Below are positions 15,792-25,600 of a stretch of DNA of 49,062 bases, piece by piece. The stretch spans positions 1 to 49,062 of the forward strand of contig JBELHJ010000013.1 of NCBI GenBank assembly GCA_042091495.1, read 5' to 3'. The translations under genes were made by a program, and so were the position numbers. How positions within the stretch are numbered: position 1 is the first letter of the stretch; each line of letters starts with the position of its first letter. Source of the DNA: JBELHJ01 sp042091495. GTDB taxonomy: Bacteria; Bacteroidota; Bacteroidia; Flavobacteriales; Flavobacteriaceae. A model generated the notes under the pieces. That model was not told where the DNA came from, searched no databases, and saw nothing but the letters and a program-made list of their open reading frames with translations.

Positions 15792-17579
15792 ATGTCAGCA
15801 CATACAGATACTCACAATCACGAAGATCACGGACATCACAAAGAGACTTTTATAACAAAGTACATCTTTAGTCTAGATCATAAAATGATCGCTAAGCAAT
15901 ACTTAATTACGGGTTCAATAATGGGGATCATTGGAATTTTAATGTCTCTATTATTCCGTATGCAAATTGCATGGCCAGAAAAGCCAAATGTATTTTTTGA
16001 ATTTTTCCTTGGTAAATGGGCTCCTGAAGGTGTTATGGATGCAGATATATATCTTGCATTAGTTACTATTCATGGAACTATAATGGTATTCTTTGTTCTT
16101 ACTGCAGGACTGAGTGGTACGTTTAGTAACTTACTTATTCCATTACAAATTGGTGCAAGAGATATGGCCTCTGGACTTCTTAATATGATCTCTTACTGGT
16201 TATTCTTTATTTCAAGTGTGATCATGGTTATATCTTTATTCGTTGAGGCTGGACCTGCTGCAGCTGGTTGGACAATTTATCCACCACTAAGTGCCTTGCC
16301 AATGGCTCAAGGTGGCTCTGGAGCTGGTATGACTTTATGGTTAGTTTCAATGGCAATATTTATTGCATCTTCTTTACTTGGTTCATTAAATTATGTGGTT
16401 ACTGTTATAAACCTTAGAACAAAGGGAATGTCTATGACACGTTTACCACTTACAATATGGGCCTTTTTTGTAACGGCTATCATTGGTATTATATCTTTCC
16501 CAGTATTATTATCAGCGGCACTCTTGTTAATTATGGATAGAAGTTTTGGTACATCTTTCTATCTCTCTGACATATTTATTCAAGGAGAAGTTTTACATTA
16601 CCAAGGTGGTTCACCGGTTCTTTTTGAACACTTATTTTGGTTTTTAGGACACCCAGAAGTTTATATTGTATTATTACCTGCATTAGGAATAACATCTGAG
16701 ATTATTGCCACAAATTCTCGTAAACCAATTTTTGGTTACAGAGCAATGATTGCCTCTATTTTAGCAATTGCTTTCCTTTCAACTATTGTATGGGGTCACC
16801 ACATGTTTATCTCAGGAATGAATCCATTCTTAGGGTCTGTATTTACATTTACAACTCTATTGATTGCGATCCCTTCTGCGGTTAAAGCCTTTAATTATAT
16901 CACAACATTGTGGAAAGGAAACTTGCAAATGAATCCAGCGATGTTATTTTCAATTGGTTTAGTTTCTACTTTCATAACAGGTGGATTGACAGGAATTATT
17001 CTTGGGGATAGCGCCTTAGATATTAATGTACATGATACGTATTTCGTTGTAGCTCACTTCCATTTAGTAATGGGTATATCTGCTCTATATGGAATGTTTG
17101 CTGGGGTTTATCATTGGTATCCTAAAATGTTTGGTAGAATGTTGAATAAAAATCTAGGATACCTTCATTTTTGGATAACTGCTGTATGTGCTTATGGGGT
17201 TTTCTTCCCTATGCATTTTATCGGAATGGCAGGATTACCAAGACGTTATTATTCAAATTCTAATTTCCCGTTGTTTGACGACTTGGCAAATGTGAATGAA
17301 ATAATTACCATTTTCGCTTTAGTAGGTGGTGTGTTTCAGTTAGTATTTCTATACAATTTTGTTGTGAGTATGTTCTATGGTAAAAAAGCACCACAGAACC
17401 CTTGGAAATCAACTACTTTAGAGTGGACCACACCAGTAGAACACATCCATGGAAATTGGCCTGGAGAAATTCCTTCGGTACATAGATGGGCTTATGACTA
17501 CAGCAAGCCAGGTCATGATGAAGATTTTGTTCCACAAAATATCCCCCTCAAAGAAGGAGAAGAGGAATTACAACATTAA
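15792..17579 (+). CDS. coxA: Cytochrome c oxidase subunit I (heme-copper subunit)
   Basis: A 595-residue catalytic subunit reducing O2 to water and pumping protons. Metal ligands are in place: His94 (VTIHGTIMVF, heme a), His287-Pro-Glu-Val-Tyr291 (CuB His and cross-linked Tyr of A-type oxidases), His336/His337 (CuB), and His422/His424 in VAHFHLVMG (heme a3 and heme a). GHPEVY places it in the A family. The cytoplasmic N-terminal tail has six His in its first 16 residues. Twelve core helices fit the hydrophobic profile. Last gene of the actABCDEF-coxBA unit, followed by a strong terminator. Confidence 0.97.
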   Translation: MSAHTDTHNHEDHGHHKETFITKYIFSLDHKMIAKQYLITGSIMGIIGILMSLLFRMQIAWPEKPNVFFEFFLGKWAPEGVMDADIYLALVTIHGTIMVFFVLTAGLSGTFSNLLIPLQIGARDMASGLLNMISYWLFFISSVIMVISLFVEAGPAAAGWTIYPPLSALPMAQGGSGAGMTLWLVSMAIFIASSLLGSLNYVVTVINLRTKGMSMTRLPLTIWAFFVTAIIGIISFPVLLSAALLLIMDRSFGTSFYLSDIFIQGEVLHYQGGSPVLFEHLFWFLGHPEVYIVLLPALGITSEIIATNSRKPIFGYRAMIASILAIAFLSTIVWGHHMFISGMNPFLGSVFTFTTLLIAIPSAVKAFNYITTLWKGNLQMNPAMLFSIGLVSTFITGGLTGIILGDSALDINVHDTYFVVAHFHLVMGISALYGMFAGVYHWYPKMFGRMLNKNLGYLHFWITAVCAYGVFFPMHFIGMAGLPRRYYSNSNFPLFDDLANVNEIITIFALVGGVFQLVFLYNFVVSMFYGKKAPQNPWKSTTLEWTTPVEHIHGNWPGEIPSVHRWAYDYSKPGHDEDFVPQNIPLKEGEEELQH

Positions 17580-17603
17580 AACTTATAGTTTATAACTAAT
17601 AAT

Positions 17604-17634
17604 AGCCTTCCCTTTTTTTGGAAGGCTTTTTTTT
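17604..17634 (+). terminator. Terminator of actABCDEF-coxBA
   Basis: AGCCTTCC (17604-17611) pairs with GGAAGGCT (17620-17627), loop CTTTTTTT, followed by a T run to 17634. The end of the T run is also the first base of the ruvB -7 element. Confidence 0.88.
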
Positions 17635-17641
17635 ATATTTG
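17634..17641 (+). promoter_or_regulatory. -7 promoter element of ruvB, 5 nt before the ATG
   Basis: TATATTTG, a full match to TAnnTTTG, directly abutting the coxA terminator. Only five T separate it from the ruvB start codon at 17647, so the mRNA would be leaderless or nearly so. A TTG at the usual distance is not evident. Confidence 0.55.
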
Positions 17642-17646
17642 TTTTT

Positions 17647-18669
17647 ATGAATGACCATCTTGATCCAACTAACGAAAATTATTCATCCGAGGAGTTTGAT
17701 GCTGAAAAGCAATTACGCCCTTTGTCATTCTCAGACTTTACAGGTCAAGAACAAGTATTAGAAAATTTACAGATTTTTGTCAAAGCTGCTAATCTCAGAT
17801 CCGAGGCTCTTGACCACACTTTATTTCACGGTCCTCCAGGTTTAGGAAAAACTACTTTAGCCAATATTCTAGCCAATGAGCTTGATGTTGGAATAAAAGT
17901 TACCTCAGGACCAGTTCTCGATAAGCCAGGAGATCTTGCGGGCTTGCTAACTAATCTTGAGGAACGCGATGTTTTGTTTATTGATGAGATACATCGGTTA
18001 AGTCCTATTGTAGAAGAATATCTTTACTCTGCCATGGAAGATTATAAAATTGACATCATGATCGAGTCCGGTCCTAATGCAAGAACTGTTCAAATTGCAT
18101 TAAATCCGTTTACATTGGTTGGCGCCACTACGCGTTCAGGTCTTCTAACTTCTCCAATGAGAGCGCGTTTTGGTATTAGTAGCCGATTACAGTATTACAA
18201 TACAAAATTACTTACTACAATTGTGGAGCGTAGTGCTTCAATTCTTAAAGTTCCAATTACTATGGAAGCAGCAATTCAAATTGCTGGAAGAAGTAGAGGC
18301 ACACCGAGGATAGCTAATGCTCTATTAAGGCGTGTTCGAGATTTTGCACAAATTAAAGGGAATGGTAATATTGATATTTCAATTGCCAAGATTGCTTTAG
18401 AGGCACTTCATGTTGATGCTCATGGCTTGGATGAAATGGATAATAAAATTTTAACTACAATAATTGATAAGTTCAAAGGAGGTCCAGTAGGTATTTCCAC
18501 ATTAGCTACAGCCGTTAGTGAAAGTGCAGAAACTATTGAAGAAGTATACGAACCCTTTTTAATACAACAAGGATTTATTGTAAGAACTCCCAGAGGGCGA
18601 GAGGTTACCGAGTCCGCATATAAACATCTTGGTAAAATTAAAGGTACTAGTCAAGGTGGATTATTCTAA
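17647..18669 (+). CDS. ruvB: Holliday junction branch migration ATPase RuvB
   Basis: A 340-residue AAA+ ATPase that forms a hexameric motor with RuvA at Holliday junctions. Walker A is GPPGLGKT (62-69), Walker B/DEIH is at 113-116 (LFIDEIHRL), sensor 1 is GATTRSGLL, followed by RARFG with an arginine-finger candidate. The C-terminal winged-helix domain ends with the conserved GFIVRTPRGREVTESAYKHLG. Length is normal. Paired with queG (17 nt downstream) and separated from ruvA by queG and maeB. Confidence 0.97.
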   Translation: MNDHLDPTNENYSSEEFDAEKQLRPLSFSDFTGQEQVLENLQIFVKAANLRSEALDHTLFHGPPGLGKTTLANILANELDVGIKVTSGPVLDKPGDLAGLLTNLEERDVLFIDEIHRLSPIVEEYLYSAMEDYKIDIMIESGPNARTVQIALNPFTLVGATTRSGLLTSPMRARFGISSRLQYYNTKLLTTIVERSASILKVPITMEAAIQIAGRSRGTPRIANALLRRVRDFAQIKGNGNIDISIAKIALEALHVDAHGLDEMDNKILTTIIDKFKGGPVGISTLATAVSESAETIEEVYEPFLIQQGFIVRTPRGREVTESAYKHLGKIKGTSQGGLF

Positions 18670-18686
18670 GTACTTATTTTATTGTT

Positions 18687-19613
18687 TTGCAAAATAAAAC
18701 AGCTTATACAAAACTTATTAAAGAACATGCCAAAAGACTTGGTTTTCTTTCTTGTGGTATTAGTAAAAGCGGGTTTCTTGAAGAAGAAGCCCCAAGATTA
18801 GAGTCTTGGCTTGAAAAAAATATGCATGGTCAAATGGCTTATATGGAAAACCATTTCGATAAGCGTTTAGATACTACAAAACTGGTAGAGGGATCAAAAA
18901 GTGTAATTTCATTGTTACTTAATTATTATCCCGATACAATTCAAAAAGATGAGCATAGTCCAAAAATTAGCAAGTATGCTTACGGTAAAGATTACCATTT
19001 TGTAATTAAAGAAAAACTCAAAACGCTTCTTGAGGTTATGAGAGAAGAAATAGGAGAAATAGAGGGAAGAGCCTTTGTTGATTCTGCTCCGGTATTAGAT
19101 AAAGCATGGGCAGCCAAAAGCGGTTTGGGGTGGATAGGAAAACACAGTAATTTATTAACACAAAAGACAGGCTCTTTTTACTTTATCGCTGAGCTCATTG
19201 TAGATTTAGAACTAGAATATGATACGCCTGTTACAGATCATTGTGGGTCTTGTACTGCATGTATAGATGCTTGCCCTACACAAGCCATTGTAGCTCCCTA
19301 TGTTGTTGATGGCAGTAAATGCATTTCATACTTTACTATTGAATTAAAGGAACAAATTCCCAATTCTTATAAAGGGCAATTTGATAATTGGATGTTTGGT
19401 TGTGATGTTTGTCAAGATGTATGCCCTTGGAATCGATTTTCTAAAGCACACGAAGAGCCTCTTTTTAATCCTCATCCAAATCTTTTAGAAATGTCAAAGA
19501 AAGATTGGGAAGAACTAACTGAGGAAACTTTCCGTAAAGTATTTAAAAATTCAGCGGTTAAACGCACTAAGTTTTCAGGGTTAACAAGAAATATTCATTT
19601 TTTAAAAGATTAG
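18687..19613 (+). CDS. queG: Epoxyqueuosine reductase QueG (TTG start)
   Basis: A 308-residue enzyme of the last step of queuosine synthesis in tRNA, reducing epoxyqueuosine to queuosine with a cobalamin and two [4Fe-4S] clusters. Cys186, 189, 192 and 196 (CGSCTACIDAC) and Cys212, 239, 242 and 246 (CDVCQDVC) supply the clusters. GRAFVDSAPVLDKAWAAKSGLGWIGKHSN is the family-typical catalytic and cobalamin region. The start is TTG at 18687: family-like sequence (KLIKEHAKRLGFLSCGI) begins within ten residues of it, and the first in-frame ATG is near residue 46, too far inside. The TTG sits in a TTTTGCAAAA palindrome. Confidence 0.93.
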   Translation: MQNKTAYTKLIKEHAKRLGFLSCGISKSGFLEEEAPRLESWLEKNMHGQMAYMENHFDKRLDTTKLVEGSKSVISLLLNYYPDTIQKDEHSPKISKYAYGKDYHFVIKEKLKTLLEVMREEIGEIEGRAFVDSAPVLDKAWAAKSGLGWIGKHSNLLTQKTGSFYFIAELIVDLELEYDTPVTDHCGSCTACIDACPTQAIVAPYVVDGSKCISYFTIELKEQIPNSYKGQFDNWMFGCDVCQDVCPWNRFSKAHEEPLFNPHPNLLEMSKKDWEELTEETFRKVFKNSAVKRTKFSGLTRNIHFLKD

Positions 19614-19634
19614 GTGTATCCAAATCAGTATGCT

Positions 19635-19642
19635 TACATTTG
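19635..19642 (+). promoter_or_regulatory. -7 promoter element of maeB
   Basis: TACATTTG matches TAnnTTTG, 25 nt before the maeB ATG. The usual TTG is not clear at the expected distance. Confidence 0.5.
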
Positions 19643-19667
19643 TGCTTCATTCTTAAACTAATCAATA

Positions 19668-21947
19668 ATGAGTGAAAAAAGTAAAAGAATAGAAGCTTTA
19701 CTATATCATGCAAAACCTACTCCAGGTAAAATAAAAATTGTTCCCACTAAAAAATATTCCAGTCAACGCGACTTAGCTTTAGCTTATTCTCCAGGTGTAG
19801 CTGAACCTTGTTTAGAGATTGAAAAAAATAAAGACAACGCCTATAAGTATACTGCTAAAGGAAATTTAGTTGCAGTTATTTCTAATGGTACGGCGGTTTT
19901 AGGTTTGGGAAATATTGGTCCTGAAGCATCAAAACCAGTAATGGAAGGTAAAGGATTACTGTTTAAAATTTTTGCAGATATTGATGTTTTTGATATTGAA
20001 GTAGATACAGAAAACGTTGAAGAATTTATACAGACTGTAAAGCAAATTGCTCCTACTTTTGGTGGAATTAATTTAGAAGACATAAAAGCTCCAGAAGCTT
20101 TTGAGATTGAAACCCGTCTTAAAGAAGAACTTGATATTCCAGTCATGCACGACGATCAGCATGGTACAGCTATTATTTCAGCTGCAGCGCTATTAAACGC
20201 TTTAGAATTAGCTGATAAAAAAATTGAAGATGTTGTTATAGTTGTTTCAGGTGCTGGTGCAGCAGCAGTGTCTTGTACCAAGTTATACAAGGCTTTTGGT
20301 GCTAAGGCAGAAAATATAATTATGCTGGACAGTAAAGGGGTAATTCGTGCAGATAGATTAAACTTAACAACTCAAAAGGCTGAATTTGCAACTCATAGAG
20401 ATCTGAATGACCTAGAAGAAGCTATGCACAAAGCTGATGTTTTTATTGGACTATCTGCAGCCAATATAGTGACTCCAAAGATGCTTTTATCCATGGCTTC
20501 AAATCCAATTGTATTTGCAATGGCTAATCCAGATCCTGAAATTGCATATAAACTCGCAGTTGATACAAGAGATGATATCATAATGGCCACAGGGCGATCA
20601 GATCACCCTAACCAAGTTAATAATGTACTTGGTTTTCCTTTCATATTCAGAGGGGCACTAGACGTAAGAGCCACAAAAATTAATGAGGCTATGAAAATAG
20701 CCGCTGTAAAAGCACTTGCAAAATTAACTAAAGAACCTGTTCCAGAACAAGTCAATATAGCTTATGGTGAAACCAAATTAAATTTTGGGAGAGATTATAT
20801 TATTCCAAAGCCTTTTGATCCTAGACTTATTTATGAAATTCCACCAGCGGTAGCTAAAGCTGCAATGGAAAGTGGTGTTGCTAAAGAGCCTATTCAAAAT
20901 TGGGATAAGTATCGCGAAGAGTTAATGGAGCGTCTTGGTGCCGACAATAAAATTGTAAGGCTATTATTAAATAGAGCGAGAATGCAACCCAAACGTGTTG
21001 TGTTTACAGAAGCAGACCAATTAGATGTTTTAAAGGCCGCCCAAATAGTTCACGAAGAAAAAATTGCACACCCTATTTTATTAGGAAGAAAAGACGTCAT
21101 TACGTCTTTGATGAAAGACATAGATTTTGATGCTGACATTCCAATTATTGATCCCAAATCTGATGACGAGGTTGAGCGTAAAAATGCCTATGCGCAATTG
21201 TATTGGCAACAAAGATCTAGAAAAGGGGTGACCTTATATGCAGCAAAAGCTAAAATGCGTGAGCGTAATTACTTTGCAGCAATGATGGTAAATGCTGGAG
21301 ATGCAGATGCTTTAATTTCAGGATATTCTAGAAGCTACCCTACTGTTGTTAAGCCAATGTTAGAATTAATAGGATTAGCAAAAGGTGCAACACGTATTGC
21401 TACAACTAATGTAATGATAACTCAAAGAGGGCCCTTATTTTTAAGTGATACATCAATAAATATTGATCCCATTGCAAAAGACCTAGCAACCATAGCTAAG
21501 ATGACAACACAAGTTGTTAAAATGTTTGGTATGACTCCTGTTACTGCCATGGTATCTTATTCTAATTTCGGATCTTCAAATTCGGATAAAGCATCAAAAG
21601 CAAGTCAAGCAGTTTCATATTTACATCGAAATTATCCTGATATGATTGTTGATGGCGAAGTTCAAGTAGACTTTGCGTTGAATCAACAAATGCTTCAAGA
21701 TACTTTTCCATTTTCAAAGTTGGCTGGTAAAAAAGTAAATACTTTAATATTTCCTACTCTTGATTCTGCCAATATTACATACAAACTCCTTAAGGAATTG
21801 AATAATGCAGATTCTATTGGCCCAATAATGATGGGTATGAGAAAGCCTGTTCATATTCTTCAATTGGGTGCAAGTGTTGATGAAATTGTTAATATGGCTG
21901 CTATAGCTGTAATTGATGCTCAGCAAAAAGAAAAGTTTCAACATTAA
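19668..21947 (+). CDS. maeB: NADP-dependent malic enzyme with C-terminal phosphotransacetylase-like domain
   Basis: A 759-residue two-domain cytosolic enzyme. The malic enzyme part (1 to about 425) converts malate to pyruvate and CO2. It contains SPGVAEPC, the metal-site segment DDQHGTA (162-168) and a Rossmann motif VSGAGAAA (193-200). The C-terminal part (about 430-759, beginning near RMQPKRVVFTEADQLDVLKAA) is related to phosphate acetyl/butyryltransferases; in MaeB proteins it is generally a regulatory domain responding to acetyl-CoA rather than an active transferase. The fusion has the length and architecture normal for MaeB. It has its own candidate promoter and stands between queG and ruvA. 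Confidence 0.95.
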   Translation: MSEKSKRIEALLYHAKPTPGKIKIVPTKKYSSQRDLALAYSPGVAEPCLEIEKNKDNAYKYTAKGNLVAVISNGTAVLGLGNIGPEASKPVMEGKGLLFKIFADIDVFDIEVDTENVEEFIQTVKQIAPTFGGINLEDIKAPEAFEIETRLKEELDIPVMHDDQHGTAIISAAALLNALELADKKIEDVVIVVSGAGAAAVSCTKLYKAFGAKAENIIMLDSKGVIRADRLNLTTQKAEFATHRDLNDLEEAMHKADVFIGLSAANIVTPKMLLSMASNPIVFAMANPDPEIAYKLAVDTRDDIIMATGRSDHPNQVNNVLGFPFIFRGALDVRATKINEAMKIAAVKALAKLTKEPVPEQVNIAYGETKLNFGRDYIIPKPFDPRLIYEIPPAVAKAAMESGVAKEPIQNWDKYREELMERLGADNKIVRLLLNRARMQPKRVVFTEADQLDVLKAAQIVHEEKIAHPILLGRKDVITSLMKDIDFDADIPIIDPKSDDEVERKNAYAQLYWQQRSRKGVTLYAAKAKMRERNYFAAMMVNAGDADALISGYSRSYPTVVKPMLELIGLAKGATRIATTNVMITQRGPLFLSDTSINIDPIAKDLATIAKMTTQVVKMFGMTPVTAMVSYSNFGSSNSDKASKASQAVSYLHRNYPDMIVDGEVQVDFALNQQMLQDTFPFSKLAGKKVNTLIFPTLDSANITYKLLKELNNADSIGPIMMGMRKPVHILQLGASVDEIVNMAAIAVIDAQQKEKFQH

Positions 21948-21993
21948 ATAGGTAGATGCTATTATAGAAACTTTTATATGCCATTTTATTTAG

Positions 21994-22001
21994 TATTTTT
22001 G
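21994..22001 (+). promoter_or_regulatory. -7 promoter element of ruvA-sprA
   Basis: TATTTTTG matches TAnnTTTG, 20 nt before the ruvA ATG. The surroundings are T-rich, so a chance match is possible. Confidence 0.42.
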
Positions 22002-22021
22002 AGAGACTAATCAACAACTTA

Positions 22022-22603
22022 ATGATCACACACATACAAGGAAAGCTTGTTGAAAAAAATCCAACAGATGTTATTATAGATTGTAATGGTGTAGGGTATT
22101 TTATAAATATTTCTCTCCATACATTTGAGTCTATTCCAGATCAGGAATTTCTCAAGCTATATACTTATTTGCAAATAAGAGAAGATGCTCATTCTTTGTA
22201 TGGATTTTATACTAAAACGGAGCGAGAAATTTTTAAACTACTTATATCTGTTAATGGAATAGGTGCTAATACTGCTAGAACCATGTTGTCCTCTCTCACG
22301 CCAGAAGAAGTTCAGCAAGGGATTGCTTCAGAAAATGCGGCATTAATTCAATCTATAAAAGGTATTGGTTTAAAAACTGCTCAGCGTGTCATAATAGACT
22401 TAAAAGATAAAATTCTTACAAGCTTTGATATTGATGAAGTTTCTCAACATATTAACAATAGTTCACAAGAAGAAGCGTTATCAGCATTAGAAGTCTTAGG
22501 ATATTCAAAGAAACAATCTGAAAAATTACTTCAGACTATTGTTAAATCTATGCCAGATGCAAGTGTTGAAACACTAATCAAAGAGGCACTTAAAAAATTG
22601 TAG
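22022..22603 (+). CDS. ruvA: Holliday junction DNA-binding protein RuvA
   Basis: A 193-residue junction-binding partner of RuvB. Domain I (OB fold, 1-65) begins MITHIQGKLVEKNPTDVIID and includes NGVGYFINIS. Domain II has two helix-hairpin-helix motifs (LISVNGIGANTARTML and IKGIGLKTAQRVIIDLKDK). Domain III (about 145-193, EEALSALEVLGYSKKQSEKLL) contacts RuvB. Only 8 nt separate its stop codon from sprA, implying co-transcription of a recombination gene with a secretion gene. Confidence 0.96.
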   Translation: MITHIQGKLVEKNPTDVIIDCNGVGYFINISLHTFESIPDQEFLKLYTYLQIREDAHSLYGFYTKTEREIFKLLISVNGIGANTARTMLSSLTPEEVQQGIASENAALIQSIKGIGLKTAQRVIIDLKDKILTSFDIDEVSQHINNSSQEEALSALEVLGYSKKQSEKLLQTIVKSMPDASVETLIKEALKKL

Positions 22604-22611
22604 AGAGATTA

Positions 22612-25600
22612 ATGAAAAACCAATTTAGAAATTTTGTTGATGCTCGTTTAGTGAGATTATGCATTATGCTAATATTGGTAGCCCAAGGTCTTTTTGCTCA
22701 ACAAATCCAACAACAAGACTCAGTAAAAACCGGTTTTTCTTTTGGTAAAATGAAACTGCCTGATCCAAGTGGGATAACTTCTAAATATGAATATGACCCC
22801 ATAACAGATCGCTATATTTTTACTCAAAAAGTTGGAGATTTTAATATCAATTATCCTGTAATTCTAACTCCCAAGGAATATGATGCTTTAGTAACAAAAG
22901 AAAGCGTAAAGTCATACTATAAAGAAAAAATAGATGCTTTCGATGGTAAAAAAGAAGGTACAGAAGACGCTCAAAAAAATCTTTTACCTGAATATTACGT
23001 CAAATCCGGATTATTTGAGACAATCTTTGGCGGTAACACCATAGAAATCATTCCCCAAGGTTCTGTAGAAATGGATCTTGGAATTTTATATACAAGACAA
23101 GATAATCCCGCCTTTTCACCAAGAAATAGAAGTAATTTTACTTTTGATTTTAATCAAAGAATTAGTTTAAGCATGCTTGGAAAAGTAGGGACTAGGCTTC
23201 AGGTTAATGCTAATTACGATACTCAATCTACTTTTGACTTTCAAAATTTAATAAAACTTGAATATACACCCGATGAGGACGATATAGTAAAAAAAATTGA
23301 AGTTGGTAATGTAAGTATGCCTTTAAATAGTTCTCTTATAACAGGTTCTCAAAGTCTTTTCGGTGTAAAAACAGAACTACAGTTTGGAAAAACCAAAGTC
23401 ACTGCTGTATTTTCTGAGCAAAAATCACAATCAAAATCAGTGGTTTCAGAGGGAGGTGGTACTGTAGAAGAATATGAAATTTTTGCTAGGGATTATGATG
23501 AAAATAGGCATTATTTTTTATCACAATATTTCTATCAAAACTATGATAAGGCACTTGAACGGTATCCTTTTATCAACAATAACATTCAGATTACCAGAAT
23601 AGAAGTATGGGTTACTAACCGTTCTAATAGAACTGAAAATGTAAGGAATGTAGTAGCTTTTCAGGATCTAGGAGAATCTGACGTGATAGGTTTAGATAGT
23701 GCCCCACCAGGATTTGTTAATATAGGTCCAGGAGCATACCCCGATAATGGCAACAACGATTTTGATCCCACTAATATTGGTGGTTCTGGATCACAGTTAA
23801 CTGAAGCTGTTAGGGATATTTCTACAGTTGAAAGTGGAATATTACCATCTTCAAATGAAGGGTTTGATTATGGTAAGTTAGAAAATGCAAAAAAATTAAT
23901 AGAAGGGTCCGATTATAAACTTAATAATCAATTAGGATACATCTCATTAAATCAAAGATTACTTAATGATGAAGTTCTTGCAGTGGCGTTTCAATATACT
24001 GTGGGAGGAGAGGTGTTTCAGGTTGGAGAATTTGCAAATGATGGTGTAGAGGCCACTGGTATTGATAATACTGTTGGGGAAAATGAAGTTATTACCAACA
24101 AGAGTTTGGTTTTGAAAATGTTGAAAAGCGCGGTGACTAGTGTGACTGAGCCGACTTGGGATTTAATGATGAAAAATGTTTATGATACTGGAGCTTTTCA
24201 GTTAAGTAAAGAAGATTTTAAGTTGAATCTATTTTATAATGAAGCTTCTCCATTAAATTATATAACTCCTGTAGATGGCACCACTTTTCCTGATTTTGAT
24301 AATGGTACTGCAGACCCCAATGATGATACTAAAATTCAAGAAACACCACTGATTCGTCTTTTTAATTTTGACCGATTAAATTATAATAATGATCCACAAA
24401 CTGGAGGGGATGGTTTTTTTGATTTTGTTTCAGGGATGACCGTATTGGTTGAAAATGGTAAAATTGTTTTTACTAAAGCCCAGCCATTTGGAAAGTATTT
24501 GTTTGATATTTTAGATGATCCTAATAATCCAGGAGACTATGACGCCGACACTTATGTCAATAAAAACCAAGAGAAGTACGTTTATGATATATTGTATAAA
24601 TCGACCAAAACTGCTGCTTTAGAGGAAAATGAAAAAAACAAATTCTTAATAAAAGGACGCTATAAGTCATCCGGTGGTGATGGTATTCCATTAGGAGCAT
24701 TTAATGTACCTCGCGGATCGGTTAAAGTAACTGCAGGAGGGAGAGTACTTATTGAAGGTGTTGATTATACTGTAAATTACCAGATGGGACGTGTTCAAAT
24801 ATTAGATGAAGCTCTTAAGGCATCAAATACACCCATTGAAGTTTCTGTAGAAAATAACGCGGTATTTGGACAGCAAACTAGGCGTTTTGCAGGAGTAAAT
24901 GTGGAGCACCAGTTTAATGAAAACTTTTTATTGGGGGCTACGTTTTTAAATCTTAACGAACGTCCTATTACCCAAAAGGCTAATTATGGAACAGAGCCAA
25001 CTAACAATAGTATTTTTGGTTTTAATGGGAATTATTCCACAGAAGTCCCATTTTTTACTAGGTTAGTGAATAAACTTCCAAACATAGATACCGATGCAAA
25101 ATCAAATTTATCTGTAAGAGGTGAATTTGCTTATTTAGCGCCTGGAGCACCAAAAGGCACCGATTTTAACGGAGAAGCGACAGCCTATGTTGATGATTTT
25201 GAGGGGACACAAGGGAGTATAGATTTATTATCACCTCAATCTTGGTTCTTATCAAGTAGACCCTTAGGGTTAGGAATAAAACCGGATGAAGATAATGCGG
25301 GTTATCAAAATGGATTTAATAGAGCTCATTTAAACTGGTACTCCATTGACCCCATTTTTTACAGTAGTAGAAGACCCAGCAGTATTACAGACGATGATGT
25401 ATCTAATTTATATACCAGACGTATTTTTATAAATGAAATTTTTCCTGAGATAGATATTGTTCAAGGACAGGCAGCGGTCATAAATTCATTGGATTTAAAT
25501 TATTATCCTAATGAAAGAGGACCATATAATTTTGATACTAATGCTCAAGATGGTGTGTTGGATACTCCATCTCAAAGTTGGGCGGGTATTACAAGGCAGA

